Shown here: positions 18,403 to 26,565 of the stretch, in pieces | How the letters are laid out: each line of letters starts with the position of its first letter | Position numbering within the stretch: the first letter of the stretch is position 1 | Assembly: GCF_007830295.1 (NCBI RefSeq) | Contig: NZ_VLKC01000002.1 | Coordinates: forward strand, 778,940-842,939 | Length of the DNA: 64,000 nt | Direction: 5' to 3' | Source: Sporomusa sp. KB1 | GTDB lineage: Bacteria > Bacillota > Negativicutes > Sporomusales > Sporomusaceae | Notes under the pieces: generated by a model | What the model was told of the DNA's origin: nothing | Seen by the model: only the letters and a program-made list of their open reading frames with translations | Databases searched by the model: none | Translations under genes and position numbers: made by a program

Positions 18403-19638
18403 TCATATAAAGAGTTCACTGCCGCCTACCATAACTGCTGAAACTTCTTGTCCGGCGACTAACGGTCCACTTCCCGCAGGCACGTCAATTAGCGCATTGC
18501 AGGCAACCATGGATTTCAGAACACCATTACTTTGCCCGCCTGTAAGTTCTATATAATTAGTATTGTTAATTGTCTGTACTTTGGCCCGTAAAAATCTGCG
18601 CTGTGTACTCGGTTTATTAAAGCTGCCTTTCAGAATTGCCGAAATTTTGGGCGGCATTTTTTGGTCAAGCCCGAGCATTATTTTAATTAAAGGCACAACG
18701 ATCAAATCAAAGGTTATACAGGCGGCGGCAGGGTTTCCCGAAAGGCCAATAATTAATTTATTATGGTAGGTTGCAGCTATCATCGGCGAACCTGGCTTCA
18801 TATCAATTTTTCGAAAAATGATTTCTGCACCAATTTCTTTAAAAGCAGCTGGTACTATATCGTAATCACCTACTGAAACGCCCCCGGTAGTAATGACTAA
18901 ATCCGCTACGTCTAATGCTTGGGTAAGGCGTTCAACTATAGCTTCTTTTTCATCAGGAACAATTCCCATTGCCACAGGCGCTGCCCCTAGTTGCAAACAA
19001 TAGGCACCCAGAAAATGTTGATTGGAATTATATATCTTACCTGGCCGCAGTTCTTCTGCCGGATCGATCACTTCGTCACCGGTACTAAGGATAGCTATTC
19101 TGGTCTTACTAAACACCGGTACTTCATCTAATCCAATGGCGGCTAGCAGCCCCACAAGCGGCGGAGTCAACACCGTACCTTTCTTAGCAATAACTTCTCC
19201 CTGCTGTACGTCCTCACCAGCTCGAATGATATCGTTTCCCGCTTTTAGGGGATAATATAGTTCGACCTTATTTCCCGCTCTTTTTACGTCCTCAAATTTG
19301 ATAATTACATCGGCACCATTTGGTATCGGAGCCCCGGTCATAACCTTGATAGCCGTTCCCTGAGTTACCTGTTTTTTAGGCATATAGCCCGCTTGTACCT
19401 CTTCGATAACTTCCAGTGTCACTGGATTTGATGAGTTAGCTTGTTCAGTATCTTGCGCCTGTAGCGCATAGCCGTCCAAAGGTGATTTATCAAATGGCGG
19501 CAGGTTTATACCTGTTCGTACATCCTGACTTAAAACCCTGCCGGCAGCGCTAGTCAACGGCACCTGACATTCTGTAACCGGATGGGTTAAATTTAATAAC
19601 AATGCCTGCGCTTCTTCCAAGGGAATACCTGTCTTCAT
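18403..19638 (-). CDS. moeA: Molybdopterin molybdenumtransferase MoeA
   Basis: MoeA inserts molybdate (or tungstate) into adenylated molybdopterin. I chose ATG 19638 (MKTGIPLEEAQALLL), with AGGAGGTGG upstream, giving 411 residues; a longer frame from 19707 adds an unlikely leader. The motifs are PPFDKSPLDGYAL, PNGADVIIKFEDV, STGDEVIDPAEELRPGKIYNSN, TTGGVSVGDYD and GLSGNPAAACITF. Domain order I-IV is complete. It is the last gene of the moa/moe operon. Confidence 0.95.
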   Translation of the reverse strand: MKTGIPLEEAQALLLNLTHPVTECQVPLTSAAGRVLSQDVRTGINLPPFDKSPLDGYALQAQDTEQANSSNPVTLEVIEEVQAGYMPKKQVTQGTAIKVMTGAPIPNGADVIIKFEDVKRAGNKVELYYPLKAGNDIIRAGEDVQQGEVIAKKGTVLTPPLVGLLAAIGLDEVPVFSKTRIAILSTGDEVIDPAEELRPGKIYNSNQHFLGAYCLQLGAAPVAMGIVPDEKEAIVERLTQALDVADLVITTGGVSVGDYDIVPAAFKEIGAEIIFRKIDMKPGSPMIAATYHNKLIIGLSGNPAAACITFDLIVVPLIKIMLGLDQKMPPKISAILKGSFNKPSTQRRFLRAKVQTINNTNYIELTGGQSNGVLKSMVACNALIDVPAGSGPLVAGQEVSAVMVGGSELFI

Positions 19639-19660
19639 TTTTCCACCTCCTGTTTCCTTT

Positions 19661-20683
19661 TCACGCACCAGTACCAAACGAGCAAGCGGGGTACTGGCAA
19701 ACCTCACACTCCAGACATAAGCCGCCCATTCCCAGCTTCACAACCATTGGCCTGGTAATATGCTGACCTGTCAAAACCAATGGCAGAACAAGATCAAACA
19801 CTGTCGTTTTATGATACATTACGCAGCCTGGCAATCCTAAAACCGGTACTTGCCCCAAATACGCCACCATTAGCATTGATCCCGGCAATACAGGCGCACC
19901 ATAGGTTACAATTTCCGCCCCTGCTTTTCTAATTCCGCTGGGAGTAACATCATCAGGGTCAACCGACATGCCTCCAGTTGTCAATATCAGTTCAGCACCA
20001 TTAGCTAGTAAGGATTTCACTGCTTGTGCTATTTCCTCCGCATCATCAGGAACAAGAATGTGCTGCACTACCTGGCAGCCAAATCCTTCTACTTTTGCTT
20101 TTACAACCGGCCCAAACTTATCCTGAATACGTCCATGATAAACCTCACTGCCTGTCGTAATAACACCCACTTTATAAGAATGAAACGGTTTAACGGCAAC
20201 AACCTCGGTTTGCTGGGCAATTTTCTCCACCATTGCTATTTTGGTTTCATCAATCAATAAGGGGATAACCCGGACACTGGCAATCTTATCTCCTTTTTTC
20301 ACCGGCCTGTTGTTATTACGGGTCGCAACAACAATCTCTTCAATCATATTAATACGTGTTAGGAGCTCTTCATTTATAGCAACCATTCCATCATGCCCGG
20401 CGATAAGATTAACCTTGCCTTCACTGGGATCAGTCATGCTAAGTCCTTGCCCCTTTACTGCCTGGGCAAGACGTAGTCCCGCGTCATTTTCATGCAAAAA
20501 TCCTTTTTTCATTTGCCAAACATAAAGATGTTCCTTTCCCAGCTTCAAGAGTTTCGGAATATCTTCTGCTGTAATGATATGTCCTTTTTTAAAGGCTTCA
20601 CCCTTGAATTCACCAGGTATTATTTTAGTAATGTCATGACATAGCACATTGCCTATTGCTTCTTCCACTCTGACTATCTGCAT
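19661..20683 (-). CDS. MoeA-like molybdopterin-binding protein with Cys-rich tail
   Basis: The 340-residue protein starts MQIVRVEEAIGNVLCHDITKI, a shortened MoeA-like N-terminus. It continues with a MoCF-binding domain containing GVITTGSEVYHGR, TTGGMSVDPDDVTP, GAPVLPGSM and GLPGCVMYHKTT. The C-terminus adds GGLCLECEVCQYPACSFGTG, four closely spaced Cys that could bind metal. This family is common beside moeA in Firmicutes that use many Mo/W enzymes and may be a dedicated insertase or storage protein. It lies 22 bases before moeA. Confidence 0.85.
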   Translation of the reverse strand: MQIVRVEEAIGNVLCHDITKIIPGEFKGEAFKKGHIITAEDIPKLLKLGKEHLYVWQMKKGFLHENDAGLRLAQAVKGQGLSMTDPSEGKVNLIAGHDGMVAINEELLTRINMIEEIVVATRNNNRPVKKGDKIASVRVIPLLIDETKIAMVEKIAQQTEVVAVKPFHSYKVGVITTGSEVYHGRIQDKFGPVVKAKVEGFGCQVVQHILVPDDAEEIAQAVKSLLANGAELILTTGGMSVDPDDVTPSGIRKAGAEIVTYGAPVLPGSMLMVAYLGQVPVLGLPGCVMYHKTTVFDLVLPLVLTGQHITRPMVVKLGMGGLCLECEVCQYPACSFGTGA

Positions 20684-20719
20684 GGCTTCTTTCTCCTTAC
20701 TATTTATACTCCCAAAATT

Positions 20720-21154
20720 TCAACCGATCATTTCTATTTCGTCGCCAGCTTTTATCCAGCCTGGGGTAAGCACTATGGTAAAAATGCCTTCTCTAGGCAT
20801 AACGCAGTCTCCTGTCTTTTCCCTGATGGCACACCCCTTGTGACACTCTTTACCGATTTGTGTCACTTCCATCAGTGTTTCCCCTACTTTAAGCTTAGTT
20901 CCTACAGGAAGCTCAAACAAAACAATACCCTCTGTAGTAATGTTTTCAGCAAAACTTCCTGTTTCAAGCTGGTCAAACCCCAGGTTTCTAATCTTATCAA
21001 TACTCTCGTTTCCCAGCAGGCTTACCTGTCTGTGCCAGTTTCCGGCGTGTGCGTCCCCCTGCAAGCCGGAGTTTACTGCAAAATAGCCTTTTTCAATGGC
21101 CCGCTTAGGCTCTCCCTTTTTTTCACTACTATTTACTGCCAGTACTTTTGCCAT
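20720..21154 (-). CDS. MOSC domain protein
   Basis: The 144-residue stand-alone MOSC domain has VNSGLQGDAHAGNWHRQVSLLG and GSFAENITTEGI, with the conserved Cys in IGKECHKGCAIREKTGDC. MOSC domains carry sulfur or bind Mo cofactor; in small stand-alone form they are thought to help sulfuration or delivery. The extra Cys (ECHKGC...GDC) is typical for the Firmicute version found in moa operons. It lies in the operon between moaC and the moeA-like gene. Confidence 0.9.
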   Translation of the reverse strand: MAKVLAVNSSEKKGEPKRAIEKGYFAVNSGLQGDAHAGNWHRQVSLLGNESIDKIRNLGFDQLETGSFAENITTEGIVLFELPVGTKLKVGETLMEVTQIGKECHKGCAIREKTGDCVMPREGIFTIVLTPGWIKAGDEIEMIG

Positions 21155-21208
21155 TGTCTATCCCCCCGTGTTCTTATACATCATAGCATCTCTATACAAT
21201 AACCTTCA

Positions 21209-21685
21209 CTATTGATCTCGCTTAACATGCCCGCTTTTGCCACCCATTTTTTCCATAAGTTTTATATCCGTAATTTCCATCCAGCGGTCAACGGCTTTGC
21301 TCATATCATAGATCGTCATCGCGGCAACACTGACACCACTGATAGCTTCCATCTCCACACCGGTTTTTCCTGTCGTTTTAACCTGACAGCGTATGATTAT
21401 ACTGGAATTTAATTCGTCCATTTCAAACTCAATATCTACCGAAGTCAACATTAGGGGATGGCACATGGGAATAAGACTGGACGTTTGTTTTGCTCCCATT
21501 ATACCAGCTACCTGAGCAACTCCCAGAACGTCCCCTTTTTTGATACCGCCACTCTTTATAGCTTGCAGGGTGCCTGACTGCATGTGAACAATTGCCTGTG
21601 CCGTAGCTGTGCGCACAGTATCATTTTTTTCACTGACATCCACCATGCGCGCGTATCCGGCAGCATTGAAATGTGTAAACTCCAT
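21209..21685 (-). CDS. moaC: Cyclic pyranopterin monophosphate synthase MoaC
   Basis: MoaC converts the MoaA product into cyclic pyranopterin monophosphate. The 158-residue protein has FNAAGYARMVDVSEK, a central ...SLIPMCHPLMLTSVDIEFE and VEMEAISGVSVAAMTIYDMSKAVD with the catalytic Lys region. The length is normal. Its start lies two bases after the moaA stop, so translation is coupled. Confidence 0.96.
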   Translation of the reverse strand: MEFTHFNAAGYARMVDVSEKNDTVRTATAQAIVHMQSGTLQAIKSGGIKKGDVLGVAQVAGIMGAKQTSSLIPMCHPLMLTSVDIEFEMDELNSSIIIRCQVKTTGKTGVEMEAISGVSVAAMTIYDMSKAVDRWMEITDIKLMEKMGGKSGHVKRDQ

Positions 21686-21687
21686 TG

Positions 21688-22668
21688 TTATCCCCCTATT
21701 TGGTACATCTTGCGTTTATTGTCTGCACCCCAACCTTCATCCATATGGTGACGTTGCGGCTTCTCCCTGATTGCCTTGCTGAAGATGTCTATCAGTTTTT
21801 CATCGCTGGCATGATTTTGTAAAGCCAGTCGTAAATTTAACTCCTCTTTGCCAAACAAACAACTGCGAAGTTTACCGTCAGCTGTCATACGAATCCGGTT
21901 GCACTCACCGCAAAAATGATCACTCATGGCACTTATAAAACCAATTGTACCAATTCCACTATGTATGTGGTAGGATTTAGCCGGACCATTGCCTTGTACA
22001 TTTACGCCTTTATATAACTCATATTTTTGTTCAATGATTTCTCGAACCTCATTTACCGTTACCACTCGATCGGTTTTATAAAAAGGCAAATCGCCCACAG
22101 GCATAAACTCGATAAAACGCACATGTAATGGCATTCTTGTTGCTAATTCAACAAAATCCAGTATTTCATGGTCATTAATTCCCTTCATAACCACCGTATT
22201 AATTTTTATTGGTGCCATACCTATTTCTATTGCTTTAGCGATCGAACGAATCACCTCATTCAGACTGCCCCGCCTGGTAATGTATTTGAAAGTTTCCGGG
22301 TTAAGGCTGTCCAAACTAAAGTTAATTCTTGTCAAACCGGCTGCCTTCAACTCTTCTGCCATGTCAGCATACAGCATCCCGTTTGTCGTAATCGCTATAT
22401 CACTAATCCCCGGAATTTGGGCAATGTCTGCAATAAGCTTAGTAATATTTCTGCGAACAAGCGGCTCGCCGCCGGTTAACCTAACTTTTCGAATTCCTAC
22501 CCTGGCACCGATCCTAACGAGACGGGCAATCTCTTCCAGTGTCAGGATACTTGTATGACCAAGATCTGCAAGTCCCTCTTCAGGCATACAATACTTGCAA
22601 CGCAAATTGCATCTATTTGTAACAGAAACACGCAAATAATCGATATTTCTAGCATAACTATCAAACAT
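21688..22668 (-). CDS. moaA: GTP 3',8-cyclase MoaA
   Basis: MoaA is the radical SAM enzyme that starts molybdenum-cofactor synthesis from GTP. The 326-residue protein has the N-terminal CNLRCKYCMPEEG cluster motif and GGEPLVRR. The C-terminal cluster is HFCGECNRIRMTADGKLRSC, and the protein ends in the functional double-glycine tail QIGG. It is the first gene of moaA-moaC-MOSC-moeA2-moeA. Its leader carries a Moco-type RNA, a terminator and a sigma-54 promoter. Confidence 0.97.
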   Translation of the reverse strand: MFDSYARNIDYLRVSVTNRCNLRCKYCMPEEGLADLGHTSILTLEEIARLVRIGARVGIRKVRLTGGEPLVRRNITKLIADIAQIPGISDIAITTNGMLYADMAEELKAAGLTRINFSLDSLNPETFKYITRRGSLNEVIRSIAKAIEIGMAPIKINTVVMKGINDHEILDFVELATRMPLHVRFIEFMPVGDLPFYKTDRVVTVNEVREIIEQKYELYKGVNVQGNGPAKSYHIHSGIGTIGFISAMSDHFCGECNRIRMTADGKLRSCLFGKEELNLRLALQNHASDEKLIDIFSKAIREKPQRHHMDEGWGADNKRKMYQIGG

Positions 22669-22719
22669 AGCTCATTCACTTCCTTCCTAGATGTAATAAA
22701 ACGAAATCTTTATCAGAAT

Positions 22720-22757
22720 ATAAATAAAACTTCTGCGAGAAGCGCACAGAAGTTTTT
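22720..22757 (-). terminator. Terminator in the moaA leader
   Basis: On the minus strand AAAACTTCTG and CAGAAGTTTT close an 11-base loop and are followed by ATTTATATT. It lies between the Moco-type RNA and moaA, where it could be the switch's off-state. Confidence 0.8.
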
Positions 22758-22761
22758 ATCT

Positions 22762-22895
22762 CAAAACTCATGAAGCGCCTCCTTTCCCAGATTGGGAGGT
22801 AGTGAAATTTCTTTCGCTACCCCGTGAACTAATCGTTCAGACTGCCAGACCATGGATAACTTTAGGTCATACAGCTCGGAGTGCCAGTTATTATT
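22762..22895 (-). promoter_or_regulatory. Molybdenum-cofactor (Moco) RNA motif, putative riboswitch
   Basis: Read on the minus strand, the leader has GGCACTCCGAGC, CCATGGTCTGGCAG and, near the 3' end, CACTACCTCCC with GGGAAAGGAGGCG. The arms CCTCCCAATCTGGGAAAGGAGG pair. These blocks, the position before moaA and the following terminator fit the Moco RNA motif of Mo/W-cofactor genes. I rely on memory of the motif, so a covariance search is needed to confirm it. Confidence 0.72.
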
Positions 22896-22915
22896 TATTT
22901 CCAATTACTTTTTAT

Positions 22916-22932
22916 CGCAAAAATCGTGCCAA
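22916..22932 (-). promoter_or_regulatory. Sigma-54 promoter of the moaA operon
   Basis: Minus strand TTGGCACGATTTTTGCG matches the -24 TGGCAC and -12 TTGC consensus with correct spacing. A start about 12 bases past the GC would place the whole Moco-type RNA in the transcript. Confidence 0.85.
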
Positions 22933-23109
22933 TCTTTTTTTCCATTATCCAATCCCAAAAACTCTTGCCTAGTAAGCATTTATCGCTGTCTTAACTTTTG
23001 TGATATTTTATTTATTTTTTATTTTGAGAAAACATCGTATCATTTTGAAATTAATAATCGTCTTTTTTACTTTGCTTGTTACCAAGTTCTTTAGACCACC
23101 GAAGCTATA

Positions 23110-23703
23110 TTAATGCACTTCACCCTCGTGGTTATCCAGAAATGCCAGCCCTGGAGAATAGGCTTGACCTAAATATTCTCCAAATGCATAATAGGAGCGG
23201 TCTGAAGCACTACTAATTAATGGATTAATCATACTAGCCATAGGGGTTCCATTTGAATCAAGAATTTCTTCATCTGCTTTGACGCCAAGGATTTGACCAA
23301 TAAATTGCGTGTGAGCCCCCATTTCAATAGCATGAAGGAGTTTGCACTCAAAAGCTAAGGGAAACTCACTAACAAAGGGTGCGTTAACATTATCACTTCT
23401 TATCGGAGTAAGGCCAGTCACGCCAAATTTATCTGTATTTTTACCTGAAACTAGACCAATATAATCTGTTTCTGCTATATGCTGCACCGATGGTATATTA
23501 ATCGTAAATGCTTTCTGTTGAAGAATGTTAGTATACGTCAAGCGTGATTTTCGCAACGAAATTGCTATACATGGGGGAGCCGAGCAACATATCCCGCCCC
23601 ACGCAACAGTCATAATATTAGGCTGATCACTAGCGTCGTAGCTTCCTACAACCCATACCGGCGAGGGCATAGCAAATAATTTAGTTCCTAGGGACTTTTT
23701 CAT
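23110..23703 (-). CDS. Flavin reductase-like FMN-binding protein (flavoredoxin type)
   Basis: The 197-residue protein has PSPVWVVGSYDASDQPNIMTVAWGGICCSAPPCIAISLR, the FMN-binding split-barrel start of the flavin reductase-like/flavoredoxin family. TYTNILQQKAFTINIPS and an ALECKLLHAIE-type segment follow. It would bind FMN and carry electrons in the cytoplasm. It is the last gene of the long minus-strand run that includes the NrfD-linked Mo enzyme. A clear GGGAGGTGGGAG lies before the ATG. Confidence 0.88.
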   Translation of the reverse strand: MKKSLGTKLFAMPSPVWVVGSYDASDQPNIMTVAWGGICCSAPPCIAISLRKSRLTYTNILQQKAFTINIPSVQHIAETDYIGLVSGKNTDKFGVTGLTPIRSDNVNAPFVSEFPLAFECKLLHAIEMGAHTQFIGQILGVKADEEILDSNGTPMASMINPLISSASDRSYYAFGEYLGQAYSPGLAFLDNHEGEVH

Positions 23704-23733
23704 ACTCCCACCTCCCTTAATTAATAAACCATT

Positions 23734-24522
23734 CTAAAATTTAATACGCATTCCATCATAAGCGACACATACATTCTCATAGCTTGCAACTTCCTCAGCG
23801 AGCTGATTTGTGGTCACTGGTTGGCTGTAATGGATAGCCAAATGAGTAATCACAGTTTTTTTGGCTCGAATTTGGTTGCCAAGATCAACGGCCTGCTCTA
23901 TTGACATATGAGCATGGGGAAACCAATTCTCGCCATGAAAAGTTGCATCACATATCAACCAGTCAACCCCACGCACTTTTGCAGCGCTAGCTTCCGGAAG
24001 CCCGGCGGTATCCGGGTAATAGGCAAGCCTATTACCCGTTGATTCCAGCAAAAAACCCGCCGTTTCTATCCCGTGATTTGCAGGCAAAGGAGTCAAGTGT
24101 AATTCGCCCAAACAGTATTGCTTGCTAAACTCCCATGATTTAACCGCAAAAATTTCTGTCAAATTAGGAAACGCATCCGCAAACTGCTTTACTGCACTGG
24201 GTGGCAAAAATATAGGAATCGCTGCGTTTCTGGCTAATTTAACATAATATTCAAGTTCTCCAAGTCCGCCAAAATGATCATAGTGCCAATGCGTCATAAA
24301 TATACAGTCAACCTGGGTAATGTTTTCTCTGATAAGCTGACGCCGTAAATCAGGAGAAGCATCAATAAGTATCTTGCTGTCACCTGTGTCGATGAATGCT
24401 CCACTGCGTGTTCTGGCTAACTCAGGATTGCTTCTGGCTTCCCGGCATCCCACACAATCACAGAAAAAGGAAGGTAAACCAGGTCCTGCCCCGGTCCCCA
24501 GTAATATAAAAGTTGCTTCCAC
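23734..24522 (-). CDS. Metallo-beta-lactamase-fold hydrolase (PhnP-like)
   Basis: The 262-residue protein has the metal motif MTHWHYDHFGGL (HxHxDH) near residue 80 and SPDLRRQL before it. PDTAGLPEASA, HAHMSIEQAVDLG and ITHLAIHYSQP supply further ligands. An N-terminal CDCVGCREARSNPE insertion with Cys is typical of PhnP-type phosphodiesterases and pterin-related MBL proteins such as PqqB. PhnP cleaves cyclic phosphates; here no phosphonate genes are nearby, so the substrate is open. It lies between the GNAT and flavin reductase genes, closely spaced. Confidence 0.85.
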   Translation of the reverse strand: MEATFILLGTGAGPGLPSFFCDCVGCREARSNPELARTRSGAFIDTGDSKILIDASPDLRRQLIRENITQVDCIFMTHWHYDHFGGLGELEYYVKLARNAAIPIFLPPSAVKQFADAFPNLTEIFAVKSWEFSKQYCLGELHLTPLPANHGIETAGFLLESTGNRLAYYPDTAGLPEASAAKVRGVDWLICDATFHGENWFPHAHMSIEQAVDLGNQIRAKKTVITHLAIHYSQPVTTNQLAEEVASYENVCVAYDGMRIKF

Positions 24523-24550
24523 GTCAGTTCGCTCCTCGTTGTACCTATTC

Positions 24551-25027
24551 TTATACGATATATTTATGGCATTCGATGATCATCGCAACAGGCTTACAGT
24601 CCTCTTTGTCCGGACATTCTAAACACTGCTCATCATAAGGCTCAGCCAGTTCGGAAAAATCACAGGCGACAAACCCGTTCTTTTCATAAAAACGTACGGC
24701 ATCACCTTTGGCAACTGTCGTAACCTTGTATAAGCTGTCATTACTATCAAATGAATTTTGGCAGTACTTTTCAGGGTTATTAATCATTTCTTGTAACAAC
24801 TGACTGCCAATTCCCGTGTTACGTCCAGCTTCGTTGACAGCAAATACTAATAAATGAAAGAAGTTGGTATCAAGTTGAGCTAACATTGCCCCAGCTAACA
24901 CTTTATTATCTGATTTTACCAGTACGTGTTCCTCAATATCGCCAGCAAGGCCCATGCCGTAGCCTGTGAATAGAGCCTGTAATTCAGCCTCGTCTTCGCC
25001 AGTGGCAAAAACTATCTCTGTGCACAT
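24551..25027 (-). CDS. GNAT-family acetyltransferase with Cys-rich C-terminal tail
   Basis: The 158-residue protein has the GNAT acetyl-CoA loop NEAGRNTGIGSQLLQEMI (about 87-104) and the VRFYEKNGFVACDF end motif. The C-terminus adds CLECPDKEDC, which could bind metal or an Fe-S cluster. The family acetylates amines; the target is unknown. Its position in the Mo-enzyme operon, 15 bases after the NrfD-like gene, suggests a role with that complex, but this is inference. Confidence 0.8.
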   Translation of the reverse strand: MCTEIVFATGEDEAELQALFTGYGMGLAGDIEEHVLVKSDNKVLAGAMLAQLDTNFFHLLVFAVNEAGRNTGIGSQLLQEMINNPEKYCQNSFDSNDSLYKVTTVAKGDAVRFYEKNGFVACDFSELAEPYDEQCLECPDKEDCKPVAMIIECHKYIV

Positions 25028-25042
25028 AAGTGATACCCCTGC

Positions 25043-26008
25043 TTATTTTTGTGAATTTAACCAACAAGCCTTTTCCCGCCAACGATTTTCCAGCGCAATG
25101 GCCAGCTTGGCGATTTCTTTTCTATTCATTTCATCCTTTTCCTCACCAGGCAAAACAACTCTTACCGCAGCTCTTAAGAAGTCGATTCTGAAACAAGCCC
25201 CGCCAACAAGCACCAGTACTGCGGCCATAACTAACCAGTATATAGAAGTAAATAGCAAGCTAATGACCATTGGTACTAACGTTCCGAAGATAACGACTCC
25301 AGCCCAAAAAGCTGAGCTAAATTCGCCACTCCATAGCTTATTCGCGCCTCGACGAGCCTCCTCGGCCGACGATAGCTTCATTCCTAATACATAGCCAGGT
25401 ATAGCAAACAGCTGGGCAACTAACAAAGCGGCCAATAAATTCTTAATGGTAACAGTATAAGCATTCTCACCATAACCAAATATACACAATACCAGAGTTA
25501 ATGCGGCAGCCCCAGTTGCAGTCCCATTAATTAAGAAAACGCCAATCAGTCCGCCACCATTCCAAAAGCCTCTGCCTTTTGCTTCACCCAACTCTATTCC
25601 CGGGTAGGTAACATAGAGCAGAGCCGCTATAATAGCCAGCACCGCAACAATCGTCTTGAGCCAGCCAAATCCTGCCCAAGGAATAAAACTAAAGAAAAAT
25701 GTTCCATATGCAAATATCAACGGCATATATAAGCTTTGTATGAGTGAGCCAAAGCTCATAACAGAAGCAAAAGGACGCGCGTTAACCAAATGCCCCTTGG
25801 TTTTGTGAGTTAATTCTTCCAGTAGCAGCAATGCACCTACTCCGGCTGCTGCCAAGGCCACGATACTTACCCAGCCGTTAATTTGTCCGGCTATTGGATT
25901 TCCTACCAAGTCTGTTACTGCAGCAATAACAAACATCATCGCTCCCATTGCGGCTAGAAAAAAGTACCACGCCGGTTGACTTCCCCAATATTCCTGCTGT
26001 TTTTCCAT
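25043..26008 (-). CDS. NrfD/DmsC-type membrane anchor subunit
   Basis: The 321-residue integral membrane protein has about eight to nine spans. It starts with WGSQPAWYFFLAAMGAMMFVIA and includes ELTHKTKGHLVNARPFASVMSFGS, as in NrfD/PsrC-family quinone-interacting anchors. These proteins couple a periplasmic or cytoplasmic Fe-S subunit to the menaquinone pool without heme. It follows the four-cluster ferredoxin gene by 14 bases, completing a catalytic-FeS-anchor trio. A basic, soluble C-terminus of about 45 residues is unusual but not unique. Confidence 0.88.
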   Translation of the reverse strand: MEKQQEYWGSQPAWYFFLAAMGAMMFVIAAVTDLVGNPIAGQINGWVSIVALAAAGVGALLLLEELTHKTKGHLVNARPFASVMSFGSLIQSLYMPLIFAYGTFFFSFIPWAGFGWLKTIVAVLAIIAALLYVTYPGIELGEAKGRGFWNGGGLIGVFLINGTATGAAALTLVLCIFGYGENAYTVTIKNLLAALLVAQLFAIPGYVLGMKLSSAEEARRGANKLWSGEFSSAFWAGVVIFGTLVPMVISLLFTSIYWLVMAAVLVLVGGACFRIDFLRAAVRVVLPGEEKDEMNRKEIAKLAIALENRWREKACWLNSQK

Positions 26009-26022
26009 GCTAGCCCCTCCTC

Positions 26023-26565
26023 CTATGGCATAATATAGTAAACTGATGGTTTAGTTCCTAAATGTGAGTACAACGGCTGTGCATTATTCTTCCGGATCAA
26101 TTTCACGATCTCACTGTCAGGATCGTCAAGATCACCAACATGTCTTGCCTTTAACTGACAGGTTTCTACACACCGTGTAACCATACCCTCGTCTAATCGA
26201 TTGAAACACAGGGAGCACTTTTCAACGATTCCATTTTCTTCATTCATTTGACGCACACCATAGGGGCAAACTACCATACAGAATTGACAGCCTACACATT
26301 TTTCCGGGTCAATTGCCACAATACCATCTTCACGGTGATGACTGGCGCCTGTAGGACAGCCATCAACACAGGGGGCATCCTGGCAATGCATACACCCTAT
26401 CGTAATATTATAGGAAGTCAAATTCGGATACTCCCCAATCGGTCCCACTTTGGAAACCTTACAGTATTTCATATCGAAAGGTAAGTTGTTTTCATTTTGG
26501 CAAGCAATCGTGCAGGCATGACAGCCTACACATTTTGTCAAATCAATTAGCATTCCCCAGTGCAT
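26023..26565 (-). CDS. Four-cluster ferredoxin subunit (DmsB/NrfC-like)
   Basis: I chose ATG 26565, which overlaps the TAA of the catalytic-subunit gene and has GGAGGGG ten bases upstream, giving 180 residues. Four [4Fe-4S] groups are visible: CVGCHACTIAC, CMHCQDAPCVDGC, CVGCQFCMVVCPYG and a last group with CSLCFNRLDEG...CVETC. This is the electron-transfer subunit between the NrfD-type anchor and the Mo/W subunit. There is no signal peptide. Confidence 0.94.
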   Translation of the reverse strand: MHWGMLIDLTKCVGCHACTIACQNENNLPFDMKYCKVSKVGPIGEYPNLTSYNITIGCMHCQDAPCVDGCPTGASHHREDGIVAIDPEKCVGCQFCMVVCPYGVRQMNEENGIVEKCSLCFNRLDEGMVTRCVETCQLKARHVGDLDDPDSEIVKLIRKNNAQPLYSHLGTKPSVYYIMP

